A stretch of DNA of 64,000 bases, from contig NZ_KB905162.1 in the NCBI RefSeq assembly GCF_000378625.1, positions 62,001-126,000 of the forward strand, read 5' to 3'. The position numbers and the translations under genes were made by a program. How positions within the stretch are numbered: the stretch's first letter is position 1; each line of letters begins with the position of its first letter. Origin of the DNA: Colwellia piezophila ATCC BAA-637 (GTDB lineage: Bacteria; Pseudomonadota; Gammaproteobacteria; Enterobacterales; Alteromonadaceae). This document shows, one piece after another, positions 43,095-52,250 of the stretch. The notes under the pieces are model-generated. The model was not told where the DNA came from, searched no databases, and saw only the letters and a program-made list of their open reading frames with translations.

Positions 43095-44399
43095 ATGAAG
43101 TTTCCAGGCCGTCGCCAACATAAACACTACTTTCCAGTAGATAACAAAAACCCGTTAACAAATAAACTTGATCGTAGCGCGCCGCTATTAAGAAATTATA
43201 TTGTTGGTATAGATCAGATACTTGTTGATATTGAAGCGAAAATTGACCAAGAATTTCTTGATGATTTTGGTTTAACACGTGGTATGTCACAAATTATTTC
43301 TGATGAAGTAACTGAAAAACTCTATCAACGTTTAAAAGACGAATCGTTAATTAATTATGAGTTTGCCGGAGGTACTATCGGTAATACCATGCACAATTAT
43401 TCTGTATTGGCAGATGATCGCTCGGTATTGCTGGGTGTTATGTCAAAAAATATTCATGTGGGTGACTATGCCTATCGTTTTATTAGTAATACGTCTTCAC
43501 GAGTAGACTTGAATTATTTGCAGCCGGTTGACGGCCCTATTGGTCGTTGTTTTACCTTAATTGATGATACGGGAGAGCGAACCTTTGGCATTAATGCCGG
43601 TTTAATTAATCAACTTCGCCCTGAGTCTATCGACGAATCTTTAATTGCAGGCGCTTCAGCGTTAGTGATCAGCTCTTACTTAATGAGAACAGAGCCCGGT
43701 GATACCATGACCGAAGCGGCAATAAAGGCGGTGAAATGTGCCAATGCCGCAGGTGTACCGGTAGTGTTAACCTTAGGCACTAAGTTTGTCATAGAAAAAG
43801 ATCCGGCGTTTTGGCAAAAATTTGTAAAAGATCACGTTAATATATTGACCATGAATGAAGAAGAAGCCTTAGCCATCACGGGTATTGAAGAGCCATTACT
43901 GGCGGCCAATAAATGCTTAGATTGGGTCGATATGGTGATTTGCACTGCTGGCGCTGAAGGTTTATACATGGCAGGTTACGTTAATGATCTCGATAAACGT
44001 GAAAGTGAGTACCCGCTATTATCAGGTGCCATTGAAAACTTTAATCAGTATGAGTATTCCCGACCTATGCTTTTAAAAGATTGTGCTAAGCCTATCCGTA
44101 TTTATAGCCATTCCGCTCCTTATATGGGCGGGCCCGATAATATTAAGAATACTAATGGTGCAGGAGATGCCGCATTAGCAGCGATACTACATGATTTAAG
44201 TGCGAATATTTACCATAAGCGTAATGTAGAAAACTCGAGTAAACATCAACAACAGGCACTTACTTATTCCTCACTTTCACAAATGAGTAAGTATGCAAAC
44301 CGCGCAAGTTATGAAGTATTAGTTCAGCACTCGCCCAGACTATCACGGGGTTTACCTGAACGCGAAGATAGTCTAGAGCAAGTCTATTGGGCTACATAA
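43095..44399 (+). CDS. gsk: Inosine-guanosine kinase
   Basis: At 434 residues the protein equals the E. coli Gsk length as I remember it and carries the PfkB-family motifs: NYIVGIDQILVDIEAKID near the N-terminus, FAGGTIGNTMHNYSVLAD (substrate glycine loop), ERTFGINAGLINQL, VVLTLGTKFVIE, ILTMNEEEALAITG and the C-terminal anion-hole segment NTNGAGDAALAAIL with the catalytic Asp in GAGD. It phosphorylates inosine and guanosine to IMP and GMP in purine salvage, in the cytosol. It is monocistronic, with a hairpin terminator after the stop. Confidence 0.95.
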   Translation: MKFPGRRQHKHYFPVDNKNPLTNKLDRSAPLLRNYIVGIDQILVDIEAKIDQEFLDDFGLTRGMSQIISDEVTEKLYQRLKDESLINYEFAGGTIGNTMHNYSVLADDRSVLLGVMSKNIHVGDYAYRFISNTSSRVDLNYLQPVDGPIGRCFTLIDDTGERTFGINAGLINQLRPESIDESLIAGASALVISSYLMRTEPGDTMTEAAIKAVKCANAAGVPVVLTLGTKFVIEKDPAFWQKFVKDHVNILTMNEEEALAITGIEEPLLAANKCLDWVDMVICTAGAEGLYMAGYVNDLDKRESEYPLLSGAIENFNQYEYSRPMLLKDCAKPIRIYSHSAPYMGGPDNIKNTNGAGDAALAAILHDLSANIYHKRNVENSSKHQQQALTYSSLSQMSKYANRASYEVLVQHSPRLSRGLPEREDSLEQVYWAT

Positions 44400-44744
44400 C
44401 CCAGCACTAAATAGATTAATTGCTAACTAGATTAATAATCTTTGTTTACCGCACTGATGTGCGGCTTTGTCTTTAGGCTGTACTGAAAACTTAGACCACT
44501 TATTATTGATAGGGTAGAGAATTTTCCTGGAGATAAAGTGTTATGTCAGTTTTTAGATGATTAAAAATTGATTGTCACCTCGATAACAAATAAATCGCTA
44601 TTTCAGCGCAAGTTAAATTACTTTGCTCGCCAAGAAAGTAAGTTTTAATAAATATATCAATAAAGAAAGCGAACGCTCGTTGAGTTATTGGTTTTTATTA
44701 TTTATATTTAAATAAAGGTTTGATTTTATTCATGTTGAGGGGAT
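44400..44744. other. Intergenic region after gsk
   Basis: It contains the gsk terminator (44449-44464) and AT-rich sequence leading to the GGDEF-EAL gene. Nothing else is supported. Confidence 0.5.
44449..44474 (+). terminator. Terminator of gsk
   Basis: CCGCAC (44449-44454) pairs with GTGCGG (44459-44464) over TGAT and is followed by CTTTGTCTTT. Confidence 0.6.
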
Positions 44745-47042
44745 ATGTTTTCTGTGAAAAATAGAACGAATAAAGAGTTAGCGTTACTTTCCTCTACGGC
44801 TGTTACGGCAATAATCTTATTGCCTATTATTTCCTTAAGAATTTTTAACCACGAATATATTATCGCCTTGGCTGATCTGTTTTTAGTCATCATGCTGATT
44901 TTAGCTTTTTATTATACTTATAAAACCCGTAAAGTAGAGTTATCAGGTACTGTCATTGCAATATTTTCAACAGTGACTTGGATGTTACTATTATCCTACA
45001 AAGGCTTTTATTACGCCTTTTGGGGATTCCCCTTAATTATTGCGGCATTTTATTTACTCCGACCTTTAATTGCTTTACTGCTATTTAGTTGCTCATTTAC
45101 CATGTTTTTTATCTACACCTATTTAGATGCTAATTGGGTGTTAATGTTGGTTATTTTACCTTCATATACCATCACCAGTGCTTTTGCTTATATATTTTCA
45201 ATTACCGTAGCAAGAAACGATAGAACAATACAAGCCAATCAACGGTTATCAAAATATAGAAATGAAATCCTAGAGCTGATTGTTAACTCTAGCTCTTTGG
45301 ATAAAGTACTGCGAGCTATTGTAACCTCGGCCGAATGTGAATTTAACGAAGTAAAATGCAGTATTTTATTACTCAACGAAGAAAGAACTAATTTAACCCT
45401 GGGAGCAGGACAGTCTTTACCCGACTTTTATAACCAAGCCATTGAAGGCGTTGCCATAGGTGAGGGTGTTGGCTCTTGTGGTACTGCAGCATTCACCGGC
45501 AAGCGGGTTATTGTTGAAGATATCGCCACACATGCCTATTGGGCTGCTTGGGTTGAACTGGCAGCGAAGGCAAAGTTAGGCGCCTGTTGGTCTGAGCCGG
45601 TAATATCTTCTACTGGAGAGGTTATCGGGACTTTTGCTATTTATCATGAGCAAAAAGCTCGGCCCACCAGCAATCAATTTAGTTTAATCGAGAATTTTGC
45701 TCACCTTGCCAGTATTGCTATTGAGCGAGTACAAGCGAATAAGTCGATTTGGCGCCATGCAAATTTTGATTCCTTAACGGGCTTACCCAATCGAAATATG
45801 ATGCGCGAGCATCTTGGTTTAGCGCTAAAAAGCTGTCATAGAAATAAGACGAAATTAGCTATTGTTTTCTTAGATCTTGATAACTTTAAAGATGTAAATG
45901 ATACCTTAGGACACGATGTTGGTGATGCGCTTTTGGTCGAAGTCGCTAAGCGAATAAAGTCGGTTATGCGTGAAAATGATATTGTGGCGCGTTTAGGCGG
46001 TGATGAATTTGTCGTTATCATTAATGACTTAAACGATTTAGATGGTATTAATAGAATTTGCCAAGGGATCTTAACAACGTTAAGTGCACCTTATTCACTC
46101 GTTGGGGAAACCATTCATACTTCTGCTAGTTTAGGGGTAACAATTTATCCTGATGATGGCACCAATATTGATAGCCTACTCAAAAATGCCGATCAGGCGA
46201 TGTATAGCGCAAAAAAATTAGGACGAGAAAATTATCAATTCTTCACACCCTCTATGCGTGACGCGATTAACAATCGAGTAGAATTGATTAGTGAATTAAG
46301 AAAAGCCATCGATAATAAAGAATTTAGCTTGGTTTACCAGCCAATTATAAATCTATCAAGCCATGAGGTATACAAAGCGGAAGTATTAATTCGCTGGCAC
46401 CATCCAACAAAAGGTAGTATCAGCCCCGAGTTATTTATTCCACTTGCTGAGGAAACAGGATTAATCATTGAGATCAGTGATTGGGTCTTTAAAACCGCGA
46501 TTCAACAGATTAATATTCTACGAAGAGACTTTCACCCAGACTTTCAACTAAGTATCAATACTTCACCGGTACAGTATCAAACTGACAAAGGCAATATTGG
46601 CCAGTGGCTGGAGCACCTTCAGCAAGAAGGTATTCCTACCGATGCCATTGCTTTAGAAATAACAGAGAACTTATTGATGGAATCAGGCGAAAAGGTTAAG
46701 GATATTTTTGAGCTTATTAACGGTGCCGGTATCGCGCTTTCTATTGATGATTTTGGCACCGGTTATTCTTCTCTTTCCTACTTGAAGTTATTTAAAGCCA
46801 ATTATTTAAAGATAGATAAGTCGTTTGTGCAAAAAATGGTACCCGATAGTGATGACCTAGCACTTTGCGAAGCTATTATTGTCATGGCCAAAAAACTGAA
46901 GATGAAAGTTATTGCCGAAGGCATTGAAACCAAGCAACAACAACAACAATTGCAACAAATACACTGTGAATATGGACAAGGATATTTGTTTGCTAAGCCG
47001 TTGCCATTTGAGCAGTTTAAACGTTACTTAGCGACCAAGTAG
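44745..47042 (+). CDS. Membrane GAF-GGDEF-EAL cyclic-di-GMP enzyme
   Basis: The 765-residue protein has about six transmembrane helices in residues 12-155, a GAF domain (about 175-330; LLLNEERTNLTLGAGQSLP, GEGVGSCGTAAFTGKRV, CWSEPVISSTGEVIGTFAIY), a GGDEF domain with intact RLGGDEF near residue 417, and an EAL domain (about 510-760). There the motif is EVL in KAEVLIRWHHP, with EITENLLMESG, DDFGTGYSSLSYL and GYLFAKPLP following. Substitution of Ala by Val in EAL is common in active enzymes, so both synthesis and hydrolysis of cyclic-di-GMP are possible. The GAF domain would bind a small ligand. It is monocistronic. Confidence 0.93.
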   Translation: MFSVKNRTNKELALLSSTAVTAIILLPIISLRIFNHEYIIALADLFLVIMLILAFYYTYKTRKVELSGTVIAIFSTVTWMLLLSYKGFYYAFWGFPLIIAAFYLLRPLIALLLFSCSFTMFFIYTYLDANWVLMLVILPSYTITSAFAYIFSITVARNDRTIQANQRLSKYRNEILELIVNSSSLDKVLRAIVTSAECEFNEVKCSILLLNEERTNLTLGAGQSLPDFYNQAIEGVAIGEGVGSCGTAAFTGKRVIVEDIATHAYWAAWVELAAKAKLGACWSEPVISSTGEVIGTFAIYHEQKARPTSNQFSLIENFAHLASIAIERVQANKSIWRHANFDSLTGLPNRNMMREHLGLALKSCHRNKTKLAIVFLDLDNFKDVNDTLGHDVGDALLVEVAKRIKSVMRENDIVARLGGDEFVVIINDLNDLDGINRICQGILTTLSAPYSLVGETIHTSASLGVTIYPDDGTNIDSLLKNADQAMYSAKKLGRENYQFFTPSMRDAINNRVELISELRKAIDNKEFSLVYQPIINLSSHEVYKAEVLIRWHHPTKGSISPELFIPLAEETGLIIEISDWVFKTAIQQINILRRDFHPDFQLSINTSPVQYQTDKGNIGQWLEHLQQEGIPTDAIALEITENLLMESGEKVKDIFELINGAGIALSIDDFGTGYSSLSYLKLFKANYLKIDKSFVQKMVPDSDDLALCEAIIVMAKKLKMKVIAEGIETKQQQQQLQQIHCEYGQGYLFAKPLPFEQFKRYLATK

Positions 47043-47081
47043 TCACTTATCCTTATAGGAATGCTTAAAAGAGCGCTAAAG

Positions 47082-47129
47082 AGTAAGTAAGCTTAATCAG
47101 ATTACGTTATGCCTATAAGCTTACTTACT
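47082..47129. terminator. Hairpin between convergent GGDEF-EAL and cyclophilin genes
   Basis: AGTAAGTAAGCTTA (47082-47095) pairs perfectly with TAAGCTTACTTACT (47116-47129) over a 20-base loop. It is placed 40 bases after one stop and 100 bases beyond the other. Confidence 0.6.
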
Positions 47130-47230
47130 TTGTGAGTGACGTCGAGCCATTAGACCTCTTCACTAAATATCATGACGACATGTGGTTAGCGCCATGAATA
47201 GTACGTAGGTCGATATTGTCGTAGAATCGA

Positions 47231-47890
47231 CTATTCGCTGTTGGCTATACGTATTGTTGCTTTAATAATTTTAACTTCTTCCGTGGTTCTGCCACTTCGA
47301 CTACCTAACGCGGCTATTTTAGTTAAGCTATCTTCCAAGTCGCTAACGACTTGACCAAATACAGTATGCTTGCCATCTAAGAAAGGTGTCGCGATAAACG
47401 TTAAGAAAAATTGGCTGCCGTCAGTGCCAGGACCAGAATTGGCCATGCTTAACATGCCTGGTTCTCCATGACCTATATCACCATCGAACTCGCCATCATA
47501 CTTATAACCCGGGTTACCAGCACCCGTTCCGGTCGGATCGCCGCCTTGTGCCATAAAGCCAGGAATAACGCGGTGAAAGATTAAATCATCATAAAAACCA
47601 AGTTGGGTTAAGTAAATGGTACTTGAAACATGCATAGGTGCTGAGTCGGAAAATAGCTTTATAGTGAGTTTTCCTTGGTTTGTCTCTAGCTCCCAAAAAT
47701 AATCTTTACCTGGAGTAAAAGTAAGCAACGGTGGCTTAGTTAGCTGAGTTTTCCAAGTCGAATCAGATTGATCTATGGCTTGCTTGGCAATTAAATTATC
47801 TACTTTTTTTATTGCCTCATCGCCACCACTACAGGCTGTCAGAGAGAGTACTAGTAAAAGGCTAGCCACTATTTTTTTATTATTATTCAT
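47231..47890 (-). CDS. Cyclophilin-type peptidyl-prolyl isomerase lipoprotein
   Basis: ATG 47890 is preferred because a lipoprotein signal follows directly (MNNNKKIVASLLLVLSLTAC, Cys20); the longer frame from 47962 adds 24 residues without signal character. The 219-residue product has a cyclophilin domain from about residue 62: WELETNQGKLTIKLFSDSAP, LIFHRVIPGFMAQGGDPTGTG (catalytic Arg in FHRV), PGMLSMANSGPGTDGSQFFL and LDGKHTVFGQVV. Most active-site residues are present, including SQFF and H in GKHTVFG. It acts in the periplasm on proline bonds of envelope proteins. It is divergent from the J-domain gene cluster. Confidence 0.92.
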   Translation of the reverse strand: MNNNKKIVASLLLVLSLTACSGGDEAIKKVDNLIAKQAIDQSDSTWKTQLTKPPLLTFTPGKDYFWELETNQGKLTIKLFSDSAPMHVSSTIYLTQLGFYDDLIFHRVIPGFMAQGGDPTGTGAGNPGYKYDGEFDGDIGHGEPGMLSMANSGPGTDGSQFFLTFIATPFLDGKHTVFGQVVSDLEDSLTKIAALGSRSGRTTEEVKIIKATIRIANSE

Positions 47891-48197
47891 ATTTAGGTCT
47901 TCTTTTTTAATTGATTGAAAGTACTTTGATTTTATACTTAGTCGCATGTTATCAGGGTTCAAGTGTCAGAGAACAGCATTAATTAGCAAACTGCTCTATG
48001 AAAAAATGTTAGCAAGTATGTTTTGATTAGATTAAAATAGTTAAAACGCTTACTCCCTAAGTTCGTGCTATTTTGCCGCTATTATCAAACGACTTAAAAA
48101 TCATTATTAATGACGGCGACGCTATACTCACAGCGCACATAAGTAAATTTAGTGATGTCATTCAGATAAAACTTCAACAAGAGGTAGTAGTAAAACT

Positions 48198-48458
48198 ATG
48201 GATTATTTTGAACAGTTAGGTGTAAGTAGAGATGCTAGCACTGTTGAGATCAAAAAAGCCTACCGAAAACTCGCAAATAAATATCACCCAGATAAAAATA
48301 GTGATAGTGACGTTGAAGACAAATTTCAATTAGTTAAAACAGCTTATGATGCTATCGCCGATCCTAAAAAACGTGCCTTGTACTTGAAAAGTAATTATAC
48401 CATTATCACCGATCCTCGAGAGGTTGCTGACACTTTTTGGAATAATGCCTTAAGCTAA
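48198..48458 (+). CDS. Minimal J-domain protein
   Basis: The 86-residue protein is almost only a J-domain: [38 protein letters not shown] with the HPD triad at residues 31-33, and [18 protein letters not shown]. About 25 further residues end in DTFWNNALS. It lacks the G/F and zinc-finger regions of DnaJ, so it probably recruits DnaK to a particular client. It is the first of five plus-strand genes; the next starts 82 bases later. GAGGTAG upstream of ATG 48198 is the likely ribosome binding site. Confidence 0.88.
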   Translation: MDYFEQLGVSRDASTVEIKKAYRKLANKYHPDKNSDSDVEDKFQLVKTAYDAIADPKKRALYLKSNYTIITDPREVADTFWNNALS

Positions 48459-48540
48459 TTAACATTTTCACATAGATAGTAAACAATACGCTTAATTTGA
48501 AAAGGCGTTATCTTTAACACGTACAACTAGGAAACAAGCT

Positions 48541-49002
48541 TTGCAAACAGATAAGAACATACCAGACTATTTAGCCGATGATTTTTCTATGTATTTAGAA
48601 AACATGAGTTCATTAACTGATCCGGAAAATCCAGAGTTACTGTCCATTTATCTATCAAATTTATTTGAACAGTTAAAAGTGATGCCTTTACTCTTTACCG
48701 GTATGGTTGATCAATTAGCGATGGCTATCACCACGAAAATTAGAATTGATAGTAAAAATCTGGCATTAATAGATTTAAGCAATGAGCCTTCGTGGGCCGA
48801 GGTAAAGCCATTCATTGGGGTGCATGCTGACGCTAGAGCTTGCATAACGGAGATAATGAGCGATGCTGAGCAAGATTTAAAAACTGCGGTTTTACTTATT
48901 CATTTTTATAACCGCTATGATGCAACCCCGTTAAAAGCTGAAAAAGATGATTTTGAGCAAGTTGATGATTATGCCTCGGACGACTTTGATGAGAACTATT
49001 AG
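48541..49002 (+). CDS. Acidic hypothetical protein, J-domain cluster gene 2
   Basis: Unrecognised 153-residue soluble protein. It starts at TTG 48541 (MQTDKNIPDYLADDFSMYLE) with AGGAAAC about 9 bases before; no ATG lies in frame until SMYLENMSS. It is predominantly helical (LLSIYLSNLFEQLKVMPLLF; DARACITEIMSDAEQDLKTA) and ends in a strongly acidic tail (DDFEQVDDYASDDFDENY). Similar acidic tails in genes 3 and 5 of the cluster suggest related roles or joint binding to a basic partner. Confidence 0.68.
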   Translation: MQTDKNIPDYLADDFSMYLENMSSLTDPENPELLSIYLSNLFEQLKVMPLLFTGMVDQLAMAITTKIRIDSKNLALIDLSNEPSWAEVKPFIGVHADARACITEIMSDAEQDLKTAVLLIHFYNRYDATPLKAEKDDFEQVDDYASDDFDENY

Positions 49003-49113
49003 TGAAAAATAGTTTATCAATAATCAATATAACAAAGTAGTAAAATAGCTTTTAAAAGAACATCCAGCTGTAGCACAGCGACTGAAAAATATAACGACCT
49101 CTAAGGAATAACA

Positions 49114-49761
49114 GTGACAAAAAATGCATTAATTCTGGCAACAGATATTATCGAAATAGCACAACAAAGTGGTAGACGTGCGGGCACATCTTTAGAAATG
49201 ATCGCGTCTGAATTTGGCGATGAAACCATGTTAGCGGTATTAACCGAGATGGATATTTTAACTGTCGCAAAAATTGTCAGAGAGCACGATGCTACTATTC
49301 CTTCGATTGCGACCTGGTTGATGGATGCAGAGTCAATTAAACAGCTATTAAATGTTGAACCGTCTTATTGGCAAAACATGGATGAAGATCATGTGTTTTG
49401 TGCGCAGACCGAAGCACACAGTTTATTATCACAAATTTTTCTCTCCACGGATGATGAAGAAAAGCAGTTAGAAGTATTAAAAGCCATTGTTGAAGATGAC
49501 TTTGGCCTTTTATATTTATCGCTACCGTTTGTTGGCCATGATTTCTCTGAATTAGAAGAAGATGAAGAGCAAACTTCAGGCAGCATTGAAGAGTTGCTAA
49601 TGAAAATTAAAGACCTCGATGAAGAATCCTATCGGGAAGTGATGATAGTAAGTACTAATGGTACCTTAGAAAACGTTGAAAAAGCGTTGAAAGACAATGC
49701 GAATAAACAAAGAGTTACTTCGGTAGAAATAGATACCGATGATATGTTCGCGCCGCTTTAA
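49114..49761 (+). CDS. Acidic hypothetical protein, J-domain cluster gene 3
   Basis: Unrecognised 215-residue protein. It starts at GTG 49114 after CTAAGGAATAACA, which supplies AAGGA. It is helical and acidic: TDIIEIAQQSGRRAGTSLEM, LTEMDILTVAKIVREHDATI, EDDFGLLYLSLPFVGHDFSE, then an Asp/Glu-rich stretch (ELEEDEEQTSG) and an end of VEIDTDDMFAPL. No signal peptide, membrane helix or catalytic motif is seen. It is 111 bases behind gene 2; a family B hairpin separates it from gene 4. Confidence 0.7.
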   Translation: MTKNALILATDIIEIAQQSGRRAGTSLEMIASEFGDETMLAVLTEMDILTVAKIVREHDATIPSIATWLMDAESIKQLLNVEPSYWQNMDEDHVFCAQTEAHSLLSQIFLSTDDEEKQLEVLKAIVEDDFGLLYLSLPFVGHDFSELEEDEEQTSGSIEELLMKIKDLDEESYREVMIVSTNGTLENVEKALKDNANKQRVTSVEIDTDDMFAPL

Positions 49762-49790
49762 CCTTTAAAAAGTATTTGCAGAGTCATAGT

Positions 49791-49861
49791 TATACCCAAG
49801 CTATTTGAAGCTGCGTGTTTAATTCCAGCTGAAACCTGTAGCTTGATGTAGTTTGGGTATA
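49791..49861. repeat. TATACCCAAG hairpin repeat, family B
   Basis: It starts TATACCCAAGCTATTTGAAG and ends GTAGTTTGGGTATA, 71 bases, arms largely complementary. It lies in the middle of the J-domain gene cluster, 30 bases after gene 3 and 30 before gene 4. Confidence 0.78.
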
Positions 49862-49891
49862 TGTAGCGCTTTATATTATTAGGATTAGTTC

Positions 49892-50308
49892 ATGAGAATA
49901 GCAGAGTTAAGAAACCACCCGTTTCTACTTTTGATTTTAAAAGATGGAGAAAATGAAGGCTACTTTTCCCCTGAGTTAGTGCATAAGATTAAACAACAAT
50001 TAGTGGATATGTCGTTGCGGATCGCCTCTGATAATTTATCGATAATTTATGCGGATCAAATTAATAAAGGCTGTGAAATTGTGCTTGGTATTGCTAACTT
50101 AGGTTTGTTAGAGCTCAGTGATAACAACGCAGATAAAGCTAAAGAGATTATAAAAACGCAAGGCATTGTTTATTGTTTTAGAGCCGGTTGGGCTAAATAT
50201 GCGCAGCTGAAGAAAGTATCAGCTTCCTTTTTTGAGAGTGTTTCAATTAGCTCTTATGCTGTAGGTATTAATGATACGGCTGATATTAGGTCTTGCATAA
50301 CAAGTTAA
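49892..50308 (+). CDS. Hypothetical protein, J-domain cluster gene 4
   Basis: Unrecognised 138-residue protein of mixed helix and strand: MRIAELRNHPFLLLILKDGE, FSPELVHKIKQQLVDMSLRI, GCEIVLGIANLGLLELSDNN, GIVYCFRAGWAKYAQLKKVS. It has no signal peptide. ATG 49892 is preceded by a weak AGGATTAG. Its last 16 bases overlap the start of gene 5, so the two are translationally coupled and probably work together. Confidence 0.68.
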   Translation: MRIAELRNHPFLLLILKDGENEGYFSPELVHKIKQQLVDMSLRIASDNLSIIYADQINKGCEIVLGIANLGLLELSDNNADKAKEIIKTQGIVYCFRAGWAKYAQLKKVSASFFESVSISSYAVGINDTADIRSCITS

Positions 50309-50811
50309 TGAAAGAAAGCTATCAAAGCGCCAAGCTATTAGATGTTTATAAAAGTGTCGCCGCGAGCTACAGTGCAAACACGTTATTTATTGATGATGAT
50401 GAAGGTATATTGACCTTTGAGCTGCAAAAGTTTCTAAATAGCGCCATTGCACTCTTATTGATAGATTCTGATAAAAAAATATTCACTAGTTCTTTATATC
50501 AAAGCTTTGATACTTACCTAGTGAGCACAGAGAAAAGCGTATTACTTGATAAGTTAGACTCTTGTATCATCAAATTGGTAGAGAGGCTGTCGATTCCTAC
50601 TAGAAGTTATTTACAAGAAATTGAGTTATTAAATTTTTCAGAGTTTAAAAGTCTTATTAATCAGCAAGCTGATATCTCTATATTTATTCAAGAGATACTA
50701 GAGTTACCTATTACCCTAGCCGCTGAATTACATGGCGACTTTGAAGGAGGTTATGATTTTCATGCCGACGATGAAGATGATATCGCTTATTTAATTCCAG
50801 GTGAAGAGTAA
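50293..50811 (+). CDS. Acidic hypothetical protein, J-domain cluster gene 5
   Basis: Unrecognised 172-residue protein. It is helical (FELQKFLNSAIALLLIDSDK; LLDKLDSCIIKLVERLSIPT; FIQEILELPITLAAELHGDF) with an acidic C-terminus (FHADDEDDIAYLIPGEE). The start used, TTG 50293 read from the track frame, lies in the end of gene 4; ATG 50308 (MKESYQSAKLLDVYKS), preceded by no better site, is an alternative. It ends the cluster and is followed by a strong terminator 97 bases on. Confidence 0.66.
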   Translation: MHNKLMKESYQSAKLLDVYKSVAASYSANTLFIDDDEGILTFELQKFLNSAIALLLIDSDKKIFTSSLYQSFDTYLVSTEKSVLLDKLDSCIIKLVERLSIPTRSYLQEIELLNFSEFKSLINQQADISIFIQEILELPITLAAELHGDFEGGYDFHADDEDDIAYLIPGEE

Positions 50812-50907
50812 AACGCTTGGTTGCGGTGTATCGATTGAGCGGACTGAAAAAATAGCGTGAGTTAGCCGCCATTGCATAGGGCTACACGGTAAAATAACAA
50901 TTTAAAG

Positions 50908-50931
50908 CGAGCCATTTGGCTCGTTTTTTTT
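50908..50931 (+). terminator. Terminator of the J-domain gene cluster
   Basis: CGAGCCA (50908-50914) pairs with TGGCTCG (50917-50923) and is followed by eight T residues. Confidence 0.85.
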
Positions 50932-50965
50932 GTGAAAATCGATACATTGAATAGTAATAAACCCG

Positions 50966-51868
50966 TTATAAACCCCGTTGCCACTCTTGTCTTAAATTAG
51001 CATCACTTGGTTGCTGTAATGCTTGTCTTACTTGACTTAGAAGTGCTTGCTTATCATTTCCTAAGACTCCTTTGAGTACTAAGTAGTTTGACGCATGATC
51101 AGAGCGGAAAATGGTTTTTTCTAACTCAAGCGCAGATAATAAAACTTCCATTTCACTAAATAACTCTTGCTGTGTTAGTTGACGAAAAGGCTGTAAAGAT
51201 GATTGGGTGAATTTATCGGCAAAGCGTAAATCCCCCAAAGGGAAAGACACCACTAAAGTTGATAAGTAATTAGGTTGCGCTTCATTCATTAATCTAGCTG
51301 AGTTGATGGCATGTTGGCGAGATAGTTCTGGGCCGCCAAGACCGTTTAGAATCATCACCGAACTTTTCATACCTGCTTGTTTGATTTTATTTAAGGCTAT
51401 TAAGGAGCTTTGGTAGGTCTCACCTTTTTCAATCAACGCAAGCACTTCATCATCACCACTTTCACAGCCGATATACATCAGCTTTAGGCCTAAGGTTTGT
51501 AGTTCAGCCAGTTGCTCTACGGTTTTATTACCCAGGTTACGCGGCAAGCAATAACTCGACACTCTGGTTACTTGCGGAAAATGCAGCTTGATCAGTTCAA
51601 GGATTTCTTTTAAGCGTTTAAACGGTAACATCATCGCATCACCATCAGCAAGAAACACTCGCCTAACGGCAATACCAGACTTTACCACCTGAATAATTTC
51701 TTGTTCAATCAGATCGATTTTCTTCGGTTTGAATTTTTTATTTTCGCTAGTGTACATATCGCAGAAGGTACATTTATTCCAAGAGCAACCATTAGTAACT
51801 TGTAATATTAGGCTTTTCCACTCACTTGGTGGACGAAATACTGGTTCGGTATACTTTAGTGGATACAT
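50966..51868 (-). CDS. Radical SAM protein
   Basis: The 300-residue protein carries a radical SAM cluster motif near the N-terminus: NGCSWNKCTFCDMYTS with Cys28, Cys33 and Cys36, that is CX4CX2C rather than the usual CX3CX2C. I remember this spacing from a broad family of uncharacterised radical SAM proteins. RRVFLADGDAMMLP and MKLMYIGCESGDDEVLALI-type segments are the other SAM-barrel signatures. There is no extra iron-sulphur domain and no neighbouring maturation substrate. Function is unassigned. The strand is convergent with the J-domain cluster. Confidence 0.85.
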   Translation of the reverse strand: MYPLKYTEPVFRPPSEWKSLILQVTNGCSWNKCTFCDMYTSENKKFKPKKIDLIEQEIIQVVKSGIAVRRVFLADGDAMMLPFKRLKEILELIKLHFPQVTRVSSYCLPRNLGNKTVEQLAELQTLGLKLMYIGCESGDDEVLALIEKGETYQSSLIALNKIKQAGMKSSVMILNGLGGPELSRQHAINSARLMNEAQPNYLSTLVVSFPLGDLRFADKFTQSSLQPFRQLTQQELFSEMEVLLSALELEKTIFRSDHASNYLVLKGVLGNDKQALLSQVRQALQQPSDANLRQEWQRGL

Positions 51869-52004
51869 AAGGTTGTCTATTTAGTTTTGATGGCGTTAAA
51901 TTACACTAAACAGCCGTTTGAAAGTAGTTGATTTATTATTTTTTTAAATAGGAGAGGGGACTGCTAATCTTGCGGTTATAGATCAATATATAAAAATCCG
52001 TTAC

Positions 52005-52158
52005 TTATACCAATTTGATTAAATTTCTTCCCAACTCAGAGCTGTACTCAATGTTCAATAACAAGGCAAATTTGTTTAGGTCTAGTCATTCTAAACCACA
52101 TAAATTTAATGATGTTAGTGGTCATTGAGTAAGCTCCCAAGGGCGAATATCTAATTAA
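52005..52158. mobile_element. MITE-like repeat, family D copy 2
   Basis: The left end TTATACCAATTTGATTAA, then TTCCCAACTCAGAGC, a central TAGTCATTCTA hairpin (GTTTAGGTC facing TCTAAACC-like bases) and the right end GCTCCCAAGGGCGAATATCT match the copy at 13957-14106. TACTCAATG and CATTGAGTA form the inner inverted pair. The right end lies exactly where the integrase relic loses its homology. Confidence 0.65.
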
Positions 52159-52250
52159 GAAATTTGTGTGTTAGTGGCGAGTTTACGCAGGATCATGTCT
52201 TCGTTAATACGCTGACGCAGTGGTGCTGAAAAATATGGGCTGATGTTCAT
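52155..52250 (-). pseudogene. N-terminal relic of a phage-type integrase gene
   Basis: From ATG 52250 (minus) 31 codons read NISPYFSAPLRQRINEDM followed by ILRKLATNTQIS before a TAA. SPLRQRMIEDM.LRKLAPKTQ is, from memory, the typical start of a group of tyrosine recombinases seen with IS91-like elements. GGAG lies before the ATG. The frame is cut by the end of the family D MITE, so the rest of the gene has been removed or displaced. Confidence 0.55.
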
